Below are positions 20,144 to 31,906 of a DNA stretch of 64,000 nt, in pieces. Position numbers and translations under genes: made by a program. Numbering within the stretch: the first letter of the stretch is position 1; the number at the start of each line of letters is the position of its first letter. Source of the stretch: Boswellia sacra (taxonomy: Eukaryota; Streptophyta; Magnoliopsida; Sapindales; Burseraceae); contig SNVD02014525.1 of assembly GCA_013180625.2 (NCBI GenBank), positions 1 to 64,000 of the forward strand. Reading direction: 5' to 3'. The notes beneath the pieces were generated by a model, which ran no database searches, was not told where the DNA came from, and saw nothing but the letters and a program-made list of their open reading frames with translations.

Positions 20144-20153
20144 AAATATAATT

Positions 20154-23026
20154 GACACAATTCTCAAACTAATAGTTAGACTTACTAATTATAGGACAAA
20201 CAAAAACCTTAACTATTTCTTTACCAGAGAAAATAGGAGAAGAATTGTGTATCAATTAAACAAAAAAAAAGCATAAATTTGAGTGGTTGATCAATTTTTA
20301 ACTTAAATCAAACAAATTTAAGATGAAAACACCTTAAAAAATCTGTCTTAGTATCTCCCAAGGCTCCAATAAGTTGGATAATATTTAACAACAAGAATTC
20401 TCTACCTACCCAATTTTGTCTAAAGTTTTGAGGATTTGATAGTAAATTTTAGTATTAATAACTGAGTGAGATATGTATATTCTCTCTCCTTGTTAATAAA
20501 TTTTTCATAACTATCCATCATAGTTTTGAAAAAAAACATAAGATAGAAATACAATTAGGAGGGTGTTCTTGTTTAACCAAAGTAAGACCCTATATAGGGG
20601 CATTGCCAAGATATCGAATTAGTGGGGGCAAGCTTTAATGAATCATAAAATATAAATAAAAACTTGTTTTCTATCACTACAACAAGATATAACTTCTACC
20701 ACGTCAAATATGTGTGGTAGAAACATAGGCAAACCTAGGAAGGGAATCAGGTGCGCCCAAGTACCTTCCAGAATTTATAATATCAGTTATATCCCTTTAT
20801 TTCAATAAGTTACATTATACCCCTCCTTAAAAATTATACCCAATTCCTTAGTGTCATCCGTCACATTTTTCTAGTTACTAGTAATAGGAAGAGATTGAAA
20901 CTTTACATGGATGGTGACTTTGACAACAACACAACCACTATTCTTCTTGATAAGCCTTAGAGTGGAGAAAATGTCCAGCTGAAGGCTTTAATTGAAGCAC
21001 TGCTTGAGAGGCAACCCATGAGTTTGAATATTTGCATTCCAATTTTTATTGTGTTTTTGTGTTAAAAAAATAAATTTTTTTATTATTTTATTTTATTTTA
21101 TTTTATTTTTTGCAGGCCTAAAATGAACTTAGCAGAAGACAAATTTCAGAAGATCCAAAGCCTAGTCTATTTGCATGTGAGTGCTGCAGCCCAATATAGA
21201 ATGCACTTCAATCCGAACTTTCAAGCCAAAAGTAGCCCACCTAGCCTAGCCCATTACCGTTGCCATGCTTCTATGTATATTCAAAGTGTTTCCGTTACAA
21301 TTACCTTAGGTGTAATGATACAGTGAATCACATCGATGACCAATAAAGCATCTCATAGGGTAGTCAAATACACATTGACGACAATGTGTCTCTCAGGTTT
21401 GGGGGAGTCTTTTTAAAGCATTTTGTTTTATTGGCTTAGCTTTTGATTTATTTATTTATTTATTTATTTATTTATTTTATTATTGTTTTTGTTAATTATG
21501 AATTTACCTCGGGGAGACTCCTCTTATGGGTCTTGTGTCATTATGACTGATTTGATTTAGTTTATTTTATTATTATTTTTCTTTTTTCATTTCTTCTCTT
21601 TCTTCTTGAGTGTTTCTAATGCTCTTTCCATTTGTTGTTTTCTTTTACTAGAATTAACCATTTCATGCTGTGCTTTCATTGAATAAGAGCTTGAGGGTAA
21701 ACTCAAAAGGAAAGAGAGAACACTGCCAAAAGGGTTGAAGCATATAGATCAGAGAGAACAATGAACTTTATATATTTCTAGTAATATCTTTCATCTTCTA
21801 TTTGTGAAGGATTCTAATAACATACTACCATCCCTTAAAAAAATGTTTCCCTTTTCTCTCTCAAAATGCTCTTGTAAAAATTAATATAAGCACGATTCAA
21901 TAGGTTAGCCAGTGAGTCTGCAGTTGATTTTATAACTTACATGCTTGGTCTAGGTAAAAGCACTCTCGCCAAAAGGCGATGTGCTAAGAGGTTAAAAGTC
22001 TAACGTAGGTGTGCTATATGGACTTGTAACTAGCATTGTCGTTCTTTAGGATTTATGTCTAAAAATATGGAAGATAAACTGCAGTTCATCAAGGATGGAC
22101 TGAGCAGAGAGTCGTTAGATAATATTGTACTGACTCTTAAGAATCATTCATGTGGATTAATGCAAAGGAATTGATGAAATTATGGACACAGTTCTGAAAG
22201 GAGTATCAACAATATAGTCTAGAAAATCTGACTTTGAATGACCCTGTTTGTCAGTTTATAAAAAAATCGGATGGGAAGCAAATCCATGACTCATGGAAGG
22301 CATTTAAGCTATTACTGGAAGTAAAAGAGAAAGATGGGAGCCATAACCACAACTACTTGTACATATTTGTTTTGTTTTTCAGAATTTTCATTTTAATGTG
22401 ATTTATTATTGTTCTCATTGATTTTGTCAGTCTTAATAACTTTTGTAGGCTGTTGTTTTTCTTTCAAATTTTTATTATCATAATCTGTTTTTGTTATCGT
22501 TAATCTTTTTGTTTTTTTTTTTGGTTGTTACTATTGCATTTTTTTTCTTTTTCTTGTTTATCGTGTTATTATTGTTTAGTAGTTGTTTTTGACTGTGTCT
22601 TTTACTTTTGACAAACTACGCAGCTACCCATAAAGTAAAATTGGGAGACAAGTGTGGGGAAAGCAAATGCGTGCATCGATTAACCTCCCCCTGAAAGTAG
22701 ACTTCCTTATTTTAAATATAAGTGGGAGTAATAATTATGTATCGAGCAACCTCCATCGACAACTGTTCCCATATTTTACATATGAAAGCCATAATGCATA
22801 GTTTATTTCCCATCAAAAGGCAGATGCACATGTTTCAAGTGCGAGGAAGGGAATCGATTTTATTATGTGGGTGAGCCTTAATTGTATATAAATCGACTTT
22901 CACCTAATTTTTCACCTCCTTGTGTCAAATGTAATAATTTTCATCTCTTTTTACCTCCATAAATACTACACCTTATGTACTTAATTATCATACATAGAAT
23001 ATGTGAGTGTAAAATAGAGAGAACAC
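20154..23026. other. Degraded repeat-derived DNA, no intact gene
   Basis: CACTACAACAAGA at 20675 followed by TTCTACCACGTC and GTGTGGTAGAA resembles a CACTA-type end with a subterminal inverted motif, but no partner end was found. TTTGGGGGAGTC near 21400 resembles the 3' non-coding region of Gypsy-type elements. A (TTTA)n run lies at about 21447-21476. Short reading frames here (such as 21123-21326) match nothing I know. Confidence 0.4.
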
Positions 23027-23573
23027 TAGTTAAAAGACTTCAAAAGATTTGTGTATTTTTCAGATCTCAACCTGGAAGAGATGTTGAGTTTGTGAGAGCA
23101 GCGAAAAACTTGGGTAGGGTATTTGCTGCTAGGAACATAAATGTTATATATAGAGGGGATAACCGTGGGTTAATAGGGTGTGTTTCTACAGCTGGATTCT
23201 TAAAAGGGAGCCGAGTGTTAGGTATTATTCCTACTCCCTTAGCTGTACAAAATATAACTGGAAAAACAGTTGGGGATGAACTTAGAGTCACATCCATGCA
23301 CGAACGCATAGCTCGGATGCTTGCTTATTCTGATGCGTTCATAGCTTTACCATGTGGTTTTGGCACCTTAGAATAAATTTTTCAGATAGCCTCCTGGTCC
23401 CAACTAAATATCCACCAAAAACCCATCAGTTTGTTAAATATAAAAGGTTTCTTTAATAGTTTGTTGTTTTTTTTTTTTAGATCAAGCTATGGAATAGAAC
23501 TTCATTGCATGGTCAGCACGTAAAGTCCTAGTCACTGCTTTAACTGTTGAAGATCTGATCAAAACATTGTAAG
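23027..23573 (+). pseudogene. LOG: Intronless broken copy of a LOG cytokinin riboside 5'-monophosphate phosphoribohydrolase gene
   Basis: The frame reads KICVFFRSQPGRDVEFVRAA, then NLGRVFAARNINVIY, GCVSTAGFLKGSRVLGIIP, NITGKTVGDEL and SDAFIALPCGFGTLE before a TAA at 23374. Past the stop, homology continues in frame with IFQIASWSQLNIHQKP and LLNIKGFFNSLL, and then, after a poly-T tract, with ARKVLVTALTVEDLIKTL. LOG enzymes release active cytokinin bases and carry the motif PGGxGTxxE. Here the second position is Cys (PCGFGTLE), the N-terminal GS is lost (FRSQ) and the last motif Glu is a stop. LOG genes normally have several introns; none interrupts this stretch up to the poly-T, which points to a retrocopy. 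Upstream start codons at 22975 give a non-homologous N-terminus. Confidence 0.85.
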
Positions 23574-24708
23574 CATTCATTTTTTAACTTGATCCAACAG
23601 TGACTTAAATAAATTGGTTTAAAGGAAGTGATTAGAGACGTGAGCTGGATTTGACACTCTGACTATAATCAGTGACCCTGGTTTGAATCTCTTTTATTTT
23701 ATTTTTATTTTTTTATTGTGTTTGTGAACATTATTTTCTTGTTGTTCCTTTTAACTAGCAATCCAGTAGGCTAACCCGTTAGAGTGGCGAAGTAAAAAGT
23801 TCAAACTTTCCTAAAGCACATTTCAGTTCTGTTATAATTGAAGTGGCGAAATTAAGAAACATAGTTTTGACCTTTTAAACCCATTCTAACTAACTTGTAG
23901 TATAACTAACTTGTTTTATAATGAACTAGTGTTTTGTGTGGTTTCTTTGTTTGAGTGTTGTTTTCTTTTGTGACAAAGGTATATAGGCTGAAAACCTTAA
24001 GTCTGCGGGCTACTAGTCCTAAGAATTATTGAAATAGATAGTTTTGACCCAAGTATAACAATGTTGCATGCCTTTGTTCTTTTAAGTTTTGTGGGCCTAC
24101 GATAAGAAAATGATTAAATTGATAATAACTCTTGAAAAATGATAAATTATGCACAGATCTGTTTGCTTAAACTATTATTAGTTTTACTTTGCTTATATTC
24201 CTTGAATACATTAAGCATATCGCCATAATCACTGAGTTAATTTTCTACTTAGAAAAGGTTTATGTCGTTTAAGTGTTTCATAAGATTTCAGTGGACTCTA
24301 AAACCTACTTGATTGTAACTTGAGCCAAAATCCTAAACCGTGTAATGTTAAGGAAATAATTTATGCCATCTTTGAATCGTTTGAACTTTTCTAGCCAACT
24401 CATGGATGAATGTAATCCCTAGTTACCTCTCTTTGTGCCTATTTAAGCCTTTTTCTTTAATTTAACTCACTAAATTTTTCCCCAACCGATAAATAAAATT
24501 TCTAAACATATTGTCTATTATCTATGAGCACATAGATCATTCAAGATTGCATTGTGAGCCATGTGGTAGCTTCGGGAAGAAAAAGGGAGGTTAGAAGATA
24601 CAATGAGAAATGCCAGTGAGTTCTCATCCAAAAAAAAAAAAAAAGAAGAAAAGAATGTGTGTTATGTGTGTTTGAGAGCTATACCCTTTATTGTTTCAAA
24701 AAAATAAA

Positions 24709-24749
<41 letters not shown>

Positions 24750-25334
24750 GAGAGAGAATAAGTTTGAGGGTATAGTTTCTTGTATTCTGTGTTATATGAA
24801 GAATAAATGTTTGTAAATAAGTTTGGGGGGAATTACTGGGTGTGCTGTAACGAATCATGTTTTGGGACTAAGCTTTGCACAATCTAATGGATTCGTGTGT
24901 TTTTGCGTATTTTGAGCTAAATCTTCATCCTTTATCATACCTTTATCCTAGCCAAACTTTACAAGTTGAATAAAGTCCTAATTGATCCTTATTGTTATAT
25001 TTGTCTACAGTAGTGGAGAGTGGCTTGAAAAGTAGGCCTACGAAATTTATTTATACTCAACTCTTATTTATCAAATTTGGCTCACTTTAAGTGTAAACTA
25101 ATCCGGGCTGTAAATGATAAAGTGAGAATGGCTTACACACACACTTGAGGAATTGAGGTGAAGTGAAACTATTTTATGAACTTAAATTTTGATCAGTGCT
25201 TGGTTTTGAAATTTTTCTTGAGTTATATTTTAGTGCAATCTTTGAGTCCTATTTACAGTTCAAGTGATGTTTTAGTTTTTGTGTGCTTTGTGCTTTGTTG
25301 TTTCTTTCCTCCTTTTTGCTGAAGGACTAGCAAA
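23574..25334. other. Retroelement-derived non-coding DNA
   Basis: No gene is recognised. GTTTGAGGGTATAG near 24763, TTTGGGGGGAATTACTGGG near 24821 and GAAGGACTAGCAAACTC near 25321 resemble the 3' non-coding region of Ty3/Gypsy elements upstream of the polypurine tract. A weak tRNA-like B-box, GGTTTGAATC, occurs near 23682 without the rest of a tRNA. Confidence 0.45.
24709..24746. repeat. (AT)n(GT)n microsatellite
   Basis: An uninterrupted AT run passes into about 14 GT units. Confidence 0.9.
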
Positions 25335-25352
25335 CTCAAGTTTAGGGGTATT
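25335..25352 (+). other. Probable polypurine tract of a Ty3/Gypsy element
   Basis: AAACTCAAGTTTAGGGGTAT sits directly before TGATAAG. In plant Gypsy elements of the Athila/Tat type, the arrangement GACTAGCAA, AAGTTTGGGGGT, TGATAA marks the 3' end of the internal region and the start of the 3' LTR. Confidence 0.6.
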
Positions 25353-26727
25353 TGATAAGTCTAATTTTCACACATTATTTTCATCTTTTATTTTGAGTTT
25401 TATGTTCCCTTTTTTGTGTTTAATTGATGAATTTTGTCTAAGTTTATATGAGTTATACCTAAAGGAATTTCAGGATTATAAACTCGATTAAATGAAGACA
25501 AAATTCTACAATGATGTATCTCATGTGGAAGGGTAATTTTGGATTACTTGTGGAGGAAAATAAGCTAGACAAGAATATTAAAACATTTTATTTGCACTTT
25601 CGATGGAGAACTTCTCTTAAAGAGAAAACAACCAAGCTAAATGGATTGACCTTTAGAGGGGACAAAATAATAATGCTGGTGGAATCCCTAGGAGAGGTAA
25701 TGAGCATGTTGCTCTTTTGTCGGCTTAGAAAAGAAGAAAAAAAGGGGGAGAGTTCGTTGAAGCAGGAGGGGGATTTTTGGATTCGAAAAAGAAGAAATTT
25801 GGGAGAAGACATACTGCTAATGACTGACTTGGAGAGGATTTCTTAGAGAAGAGAGGTAAACCAGATAGCCATCGTCTTCATCATCAAGGATTCAATTTTC
25901 CATAGCTATTTTTTCTATCCCTCTCTTTACTTATGTTTAAGAATATGTTGAGATTTAAACTTCTTTGTAATCTGAATTAGTTTACCTTTTATAGGGTGAA
26001 GATGTAGCCTTATTTTGATGTTCAATTTCTCTTTATTTTAGTTGGTTGATGTTTATTCGAATATTGTTGATCAATTTAATTATATGCTTAATGCTTGTGA
26101 TTTTCTGACCAATTATTGCATGAATTGAGATGTGGATTGAAATTGAGAAGTGATGTTCATATTAGTCCTTCATTAACTTACTATAAATCATGTGAGATAG
26201 AGATATGAATGTGATTTATACAATCTTATATGATTTCTTGTGTTTAATGGGTATTAATAGGAGTTAGATGAGATAGAGATGTGATTCTAATATATTAATA
26301 TACGTTATTATTGCTTGAGAAAGAGTAATAATCAAATTAGTAAAATCGATTAGCAACAATAGAAATAAAGATTAGTTAATTAAATTAGAGAAGTTGAGTT
26401 GATTAATTCTGGTAAAATCGGATCCTTAGATTTTTAATCATTAAATTCTTTTATCCATAATTTTTGTTAGTGTTTGTAGTGTTAATTTTAGTTTAATCAA
26501 GTTTTGCTTAATTTTACCCTAACTCAAATCTCTTTTATAATTATTTAAATTAAATATAGGTTAATATAATTTCGGTATTTAGCAGCTATAATTCTCGTGG
26601 GACAATACTTGTACTCTCATTTTATTAGTTGTTCACGATATCGTATACTTGCGATTTTTTAACAACACTAGGCACACACTATTTTTTTATAATTTAATAA
26701 ATTCTCCAGTACTCTAAAGGTTTATCA
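25353..26727 (+). mobile_element. Probable 3' (or solo) LTR of a Ty3/Gypsy retrotransposon
   Basis: The block starts TGATAAG after a polypurine-like tract and ends TTTATCA, giving short inverted ends TGATAA/TTATCA over 1375 bp. Near its end it has GTGGGACAATACTTGTACTC and ATACTTGCGATT, sequences common near the end of Athila/Tat LTRs. No second copy lies in the window and no primer binding site follows 26727, so it is the 3' LTR of a decayed element or a remnant. The 111-aa open frame at 25511-25846 inside it is not a recognised protein. Confidence 0.6.
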
Positions 26728-29700
26728 AACAATTATAGATATTATAATATTTAAGGCACCCCTTCTTATGTAAAATCTTAGGTTCGCGACTTAGTAGAAA
26801 TATATTAACAACGTGACACTTGTCTATTGTTTATCAAGAAGTGGTTAAAAGTGTCCATCATTTATCACATACAAAAGTAAGTTGTAAATAGAAAAAGTAT
26901 ACGTTATTAATTCATCCTATTAACCCCTTGTATTAGCATGTGATAGAATTATTCTCATCCACCATTTATAAATGCTAGTTGTACATGTCTTTTAAAATAA
27001 AAATAAAAATGGAGTAGATAATTTCAATTTTAATTGTAATAATTTAAGTTTAAATTATATGAGAGAATTATAATTTAAATTCAATTTTAATTATAATAAT
27101 GAAAATTTTAATTATATTAGATAAGTATAATTTAAATTATTTAATATTTCTAGAAGTTCAAATAATAATGTACTAGATGGGAAAATATACATAACCCTGA
27201 TGTTCTGTATAACATTACCTGTAACCCTATCGTTAACTAATTTCAATTAAATTTAACACCTAAAGAATAAAAAAAGTTACTTAAGTCATTTGATTAAATC
27301 AGTAATATGTTTATTTTTTAAAATAAAATAATCTTATAAAACTTTAATGAAAAGAAAATCATAAACAACAAAATAGGTAAAATAAATACATTAACTACTA
27401 CCTACACCTTCAAAACATACTTCTCTTTTGTAAATTTAGTTGTTTGAGTAAGATTGATTGCTGTTTTATATTAATTTTAAAATTAATTTAAGATTAATCT
27501 AGTTTTAGGGTTTTGGACTTTTTTTTGGGGGTCATTATAATTTTTTATACTTTATTTATTTTAATTATAAGAAAGTTTCTTTTAGTTTTTCAGTTTTATT
27601 ATAGTTAGTTAAATTAATTTTATTTAATTTTTTAGCATTAATTTTAATTAGTTTATTTTTTTAATTCGTCATCTCTTATTTATGTTTAACTTTTACTATG
27701 TATCCTTTTTCAAAGTTTTATAATTTATTTAGAAATTTTATATTTGTTGTCTTTTCGTATAAGGTTATTGATGAAAATTTTTATAACTCTTTGTTTTAAA
27801 TGCTAAGTCATTTATAAAATATTTAAATAATGAAAAACAATACGATTAGAGGGTATAATAGTTATTATATATATTTTTAATATATTAGGAGACTAATTTA
27901 ATAAAACGTGGTGTTAGAAAGATTATGGATTGTTGTGTCTTGACTTTACAGCAATATAGAAAAGATAATTTTACATTCACAAGAAAAAGATAAATTACAA
28001 ATATATCCATTCTGTAGCAAAAATCTAGAATACCCTTGGTTGTTGTGCGACTTCTGTTTGAGTTGCGGAGAGCCAGTCCACGTCACCTCGAAACTTTCGA
28101 TTGATTAGGAATAGTCGTGTTGTAAGTACATGATGGCTACTTGCAAAAAGAAACAGATCAAAGCTTTTGGATAAGATGTGGAGATGGAAGCAAACAGCAA
28201 ATATGAGAGATAGTAATACTGTACACACTAAGACAATGCCTATGGAACAGAATTACTGAGATAGTGGACTGTATACAACTATCTGGAAATGGTACTGGAT
28301 AAATACAGAAACAACTATAATTGCCTGTTTGATTTGAAACTCGAGAACAGTGATCTGACAATAATCTATAGCCTGATAATATGAATAAAATGGTTGGGAC
28401 GTAATTGGTTATGCAAATGATAGAAATACCGAATGACTACGATTGATGACAGCAAATTGTATGATGATTTTATTTAGATTCTGAACATGCATGGCTGTGT
28501 TTGGACTGTATTAGATGAAAATCATGCTTGACAAGTATATTTGGATAGTGTTTTGGCTATAAAAGAAATAAACAAGGCTATGCCTAACTCTATTGATTAG
28601 AAGATGTGTTTGAGGATGTAAGAAATGAGGATGATTAATGAGATGTGTTTAAGGCTTTTAATGTGAATCTCTTGATTTTTCTATGGGAATGCATAAACGT
28701 CTTTACATAGCTAATGTATAAAAATTATAGTTAAGGTCAACTAGGATAAGGGACAAGATGATAAGAGATAATGTTATACTTATCCCTAATTATCTTAATA
28801 AAAATGTGGGATAAATGTTAGGATAAAGTCTACGAATATTTATCTATAATAAATAATAAGATAAAATATAAGGATAAATCTATGAGATTTTTACCATCTT
28901 ACCATCACCCTTAACCTCAAGTATAATTTATCAAAATAACCTCCAAATGACCCATTGCTTTAACACCTTAGACTAAATGGGCCTCATTATTCCTATTTGT
29001 GCTAACCAATCCATACCCTCTCAAGAAACCCTATGGGTGGCTTGGTTCGACTTGATATGAGTACGCATATTTGTTGATCTCGGATATGATTTTGATTTAA
29101 TCAAGATTGTGGAAGCGACTCGGAGACTCAAATTTTGTGACTACAAGCTTCAAAAAATTTATATAGCTTTCTTCCACTTCAATTCCTGGGTATGTCTGTA
29201 AATTGCCCGAACAAGACGAGTGGGCATCTATCAGCACTGGACAAGACCTAAGAACACAAGATAAAAGTTAGAGGGAGTCTTAGAAGTTGAAACGTCACTC
29301 AGACATGCCCCTAGGGCTAAATTCATTTTTTTTTAGGGTAGGACTGTATATCTTTCACGTCTTTTGCTTTTTGGAGGCTCTAACCATCTAAACATGAAGC
29401 CCTAATCATATCTTATACATATACATTCATTTCATGTCTAATTATAATTAGTAAAACTAGTTTAATTATGATTATATCACATATAAGCCTAATTGGGCTT
29501 TAAGGCTACTTGGGTCCAAACCTAAGTTTAGGCCTTATATAATTAAACTCTTTAATTAACCCAGTAGCCCAATAATTTAATTAATCTCATTAATTAAATA
29601 ATAAACCCACTTACTAATTAATCATATTAATTAAATCGGTCCAATAACAATAATTATTTATTTAATTTAATACTTGAGTTTTATTATCTAATAAATCCAA

Positions 29701-31305
29701 TTAAATTAAATAATTGATTTCTCAAATCCAATCCTTGTTTAAGCAATTTGTTAGTCAGCTATCCAAGGGCCTTGATAGACATATTGAATTATAAGTTATA
29801 ATAGATTTGACCTAATAACCTAATATCTCATTATTATATTTTTCTTTGTTAGGTCTTAAACAAAAAAAAAAAACATACCAAGAACTTGTAATTTGAATTG
29901 ACTTTCAAACTTTGACGATTGCCGGTTGAGAAACGGATTTATGGAGAAGTAAAAAAAAAAAAAAGAAGAAGAAGAAGAGGAATAAAAAAGAATAAAGTTA
30001 GTAACTTGCTTTGCTTTTGATTACAAGTAAATTTTGTAAGTTTGGGTGGGTTTATTGAAGCAAAATCGACTCTTGCGAGCGCAATAAACCAAAGAACAAA
30101 ATCTATAATAAGGACAATATAATTAAACTCAGAAATTAATTCTGTTGATTTTCTTGAAACATGGGAGCAATTGCCTACGATTGCCTCAATGTGGTTCCAC
30201 CACTGCCCATGTAAGGTTTGCGAGAAAATTTATGATGTATATTCTAACTTATGAAAGTGATGTAAAAGTTGAGCTAGTTACACATTCACTCACTCTCTCA
30301 ATGGTTAGGCCTCGTTGGGACCATCAGCCAAAGTAGTAAAAACCAATACGGCAGAGTCATGAATTATCTAAATACTTCCCCGAGGGCTACAGGATGGGTA
30401 ACGTTGTAAACTCGTAATGCAGCGGGCCAGTTAATTGATTACAATGGACCCCTAGACCTGCATCACTCATGTGGCTGGCTAATCTATTGTCAGGTCTATT
30501 TGAACCGCAAAATAACTGTGTTAATTACGGGTTGCACCAGTAATGCAGTGATGCAGAGTCAGAATCTGACTTACGGATGACTTCGATCACTTCATTTTCT
30601 ATCTTTATCCATTAATGTCTAGCTTCCATAAACTGAAAAAAAATTTCTTGGAATGGACGTTGCATTCAACATTTTTTAAACTATTTTATCTATTGCGGAA
30701 ATCTATCAGGGATCTTTATTTCTCGTAAGTTTGCAACCATAAAAATAATAGCTATATAAATATGAAGAAACTTTTGGTCCGAAATCTATTAAGGCTCCAT
30801 TTTAATTTCTTAATAAGGGCATTTACCAGAACTCTGATTCAAAGTGGCCAGATTTCATTTTCCTTTGTCACATCTCGTTAAATAAGTTAATTTAATCTGA
30901 CTTTAACTCTTATACATCCAAATCTATTTTAAATCTCTTTATTTTGGTAACCGCCGAGTCACCGCCTCTCTGGTCGGTTGACCTTGGCCTCTGTGTTATT
31001 TTATTCGGGAACCAAAGAAAATATGGTTTTTAATAATTGGATATATATTGTTCACAAAAGACAGAGAAAGGGGAAATGAAAATATTGAGAACTAGACGTT
31101 TGAAATAACTTAAATTATTGGCATAGATATCGTTAATTTACCAAATACAACGACCCGCATAGATGATGACATAAAACTAAAGACACACACTTAGGACATG
31201 AGAGAGAGATCTCATAAGTGGAGACCTCTCGAGACACAAAAACATCCTTGTTTATTCTTCCATCGCTAGCATATTTTAGGACTCAGAATCGCCACTCCAT
31301 GCACC
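26728..31305. other. Intergenic AT-rich DNA
   Basis: Long AT-rich stretches (27000-27900 especially) and homopolymer runs, with stops in all frames. Short open frames near 28025-28361 and 30145-30336 show no family motifs. An A-rich GAA run lies at about 29950-29985. The last few hundred bases include the 3' flank of the lipid transfer protein gene. Confidence 0.5.
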
Positions 31306-31790
31306 TCACTTGACACTGCACCACGAGCAAAGGAAGAAGTCAATAAATAATAGTCATCAAACAAAACATATGTAACTCATTCCAAGTAAAAATTAACCAA
31401 TTAAATTTTTCATTCGACAATAAAGATAAAAGATGCATGTATTGTATACCTTTTGCAGTTAGTGGAGGTGCTGATCTTGTATGGAATATTGACTCCACAC
31501 TTGCCGGGGAGGGCAGCTGCTGCATTCATGTTAACTCCGGAGATTTGCTTAGCGGCTTCTTTCAAGCACTGGCAAGCTTGTTGGCGATCAGCTGTGGTCT
31601 TGGCAGCATTGTTTAGGTTCTTCACTCCGTTGCAGCAACCCGTTGAAACGGCACCAGCACCGTTACTCCTCAAGTACTGAATGCATGGAGCCAGGGCAGT
31701 CGTCACCTGACCACATTGCAAGGCATGAGCCATTGGTGCAATAACCAGCATGCATGCAACCAAGGCGCAAACAAACTTAATAGTAGCCAT
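31306..31790 (-). CDS. LTP: Non-specific lipid transfer protein, type 1 (second gene)
   Basis: Two exons, 31790-31450 and 31315-31306, encode 116 residues. The donor is AAAAG|GTATAC and the acceptor GGTGCAG|TGTC; splicing gives the C-terminus STNCKSVK. The signal peptide [20 protein letters not shown], ending AHA, is followed by mature LQCGQV. All eight cysteines (C-C-CC-CXC-C-C) and the [14 protein letters not shown] block are present. An in-frame methionine 23 codons upstream (31859) exists, but it lies only about 40 bp from the TATA box and would bury the signal peptide, so MATIKF is the better start. The protein would be exported to the cell wall and bind lipids. It is a paralogue of the 14.6-15.2 kb gene, in the same orientation, with enough divergence to show an old duplication. 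Confidence 0.96.
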
Positions 31791-31898
31791 AATGAGTGTC
31801 AACAAAGCTCGAAAAAAGATCTTTGCTCTTGTAGAGAAATGTATAGAGGATGTTTTCAATTACAAGCTTGGGTGAACGTGGAATGGAGAGGACCGAGG

Positions 31899-31906
31899 CT
31901 TATATA
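31899..31906 (-). promoter_or_regulatory. TATA box of the 31.3-31.8 kb LTP gene
   Basis: The minus strand reads TATATAAG, about 110 bp upstream of the chosen ATG, the same spacing as in the other LTP gene of this window. Confidence 0.7.

Noticed and set aside
23630..23695. tRNA-like stretch with GGTTTGAATC
   Set aside because: Only a B-box-like motif; no acceptor stem, D arm or anticodon arm can be folded.
25511..25846. 111-codon + strand frame
   Set aside because: Inside the presumed Gypsy LTR, Lys/Glu-rich and without any domain; the antisense strand is also open.
28025..28361. Two overlapping minus-strand frames of 67 codons
   Set aside because: No motif, poor start context and overlapping in different frames; chance is the simplest reading.
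31791..31859. Upstream in-frame start that would lengthen the second LTP by 23 residues
   Set aside because: It lies only about 40 bp from the TATA box, and the added residues would hide the signal peptide, which begins at MATIKF.
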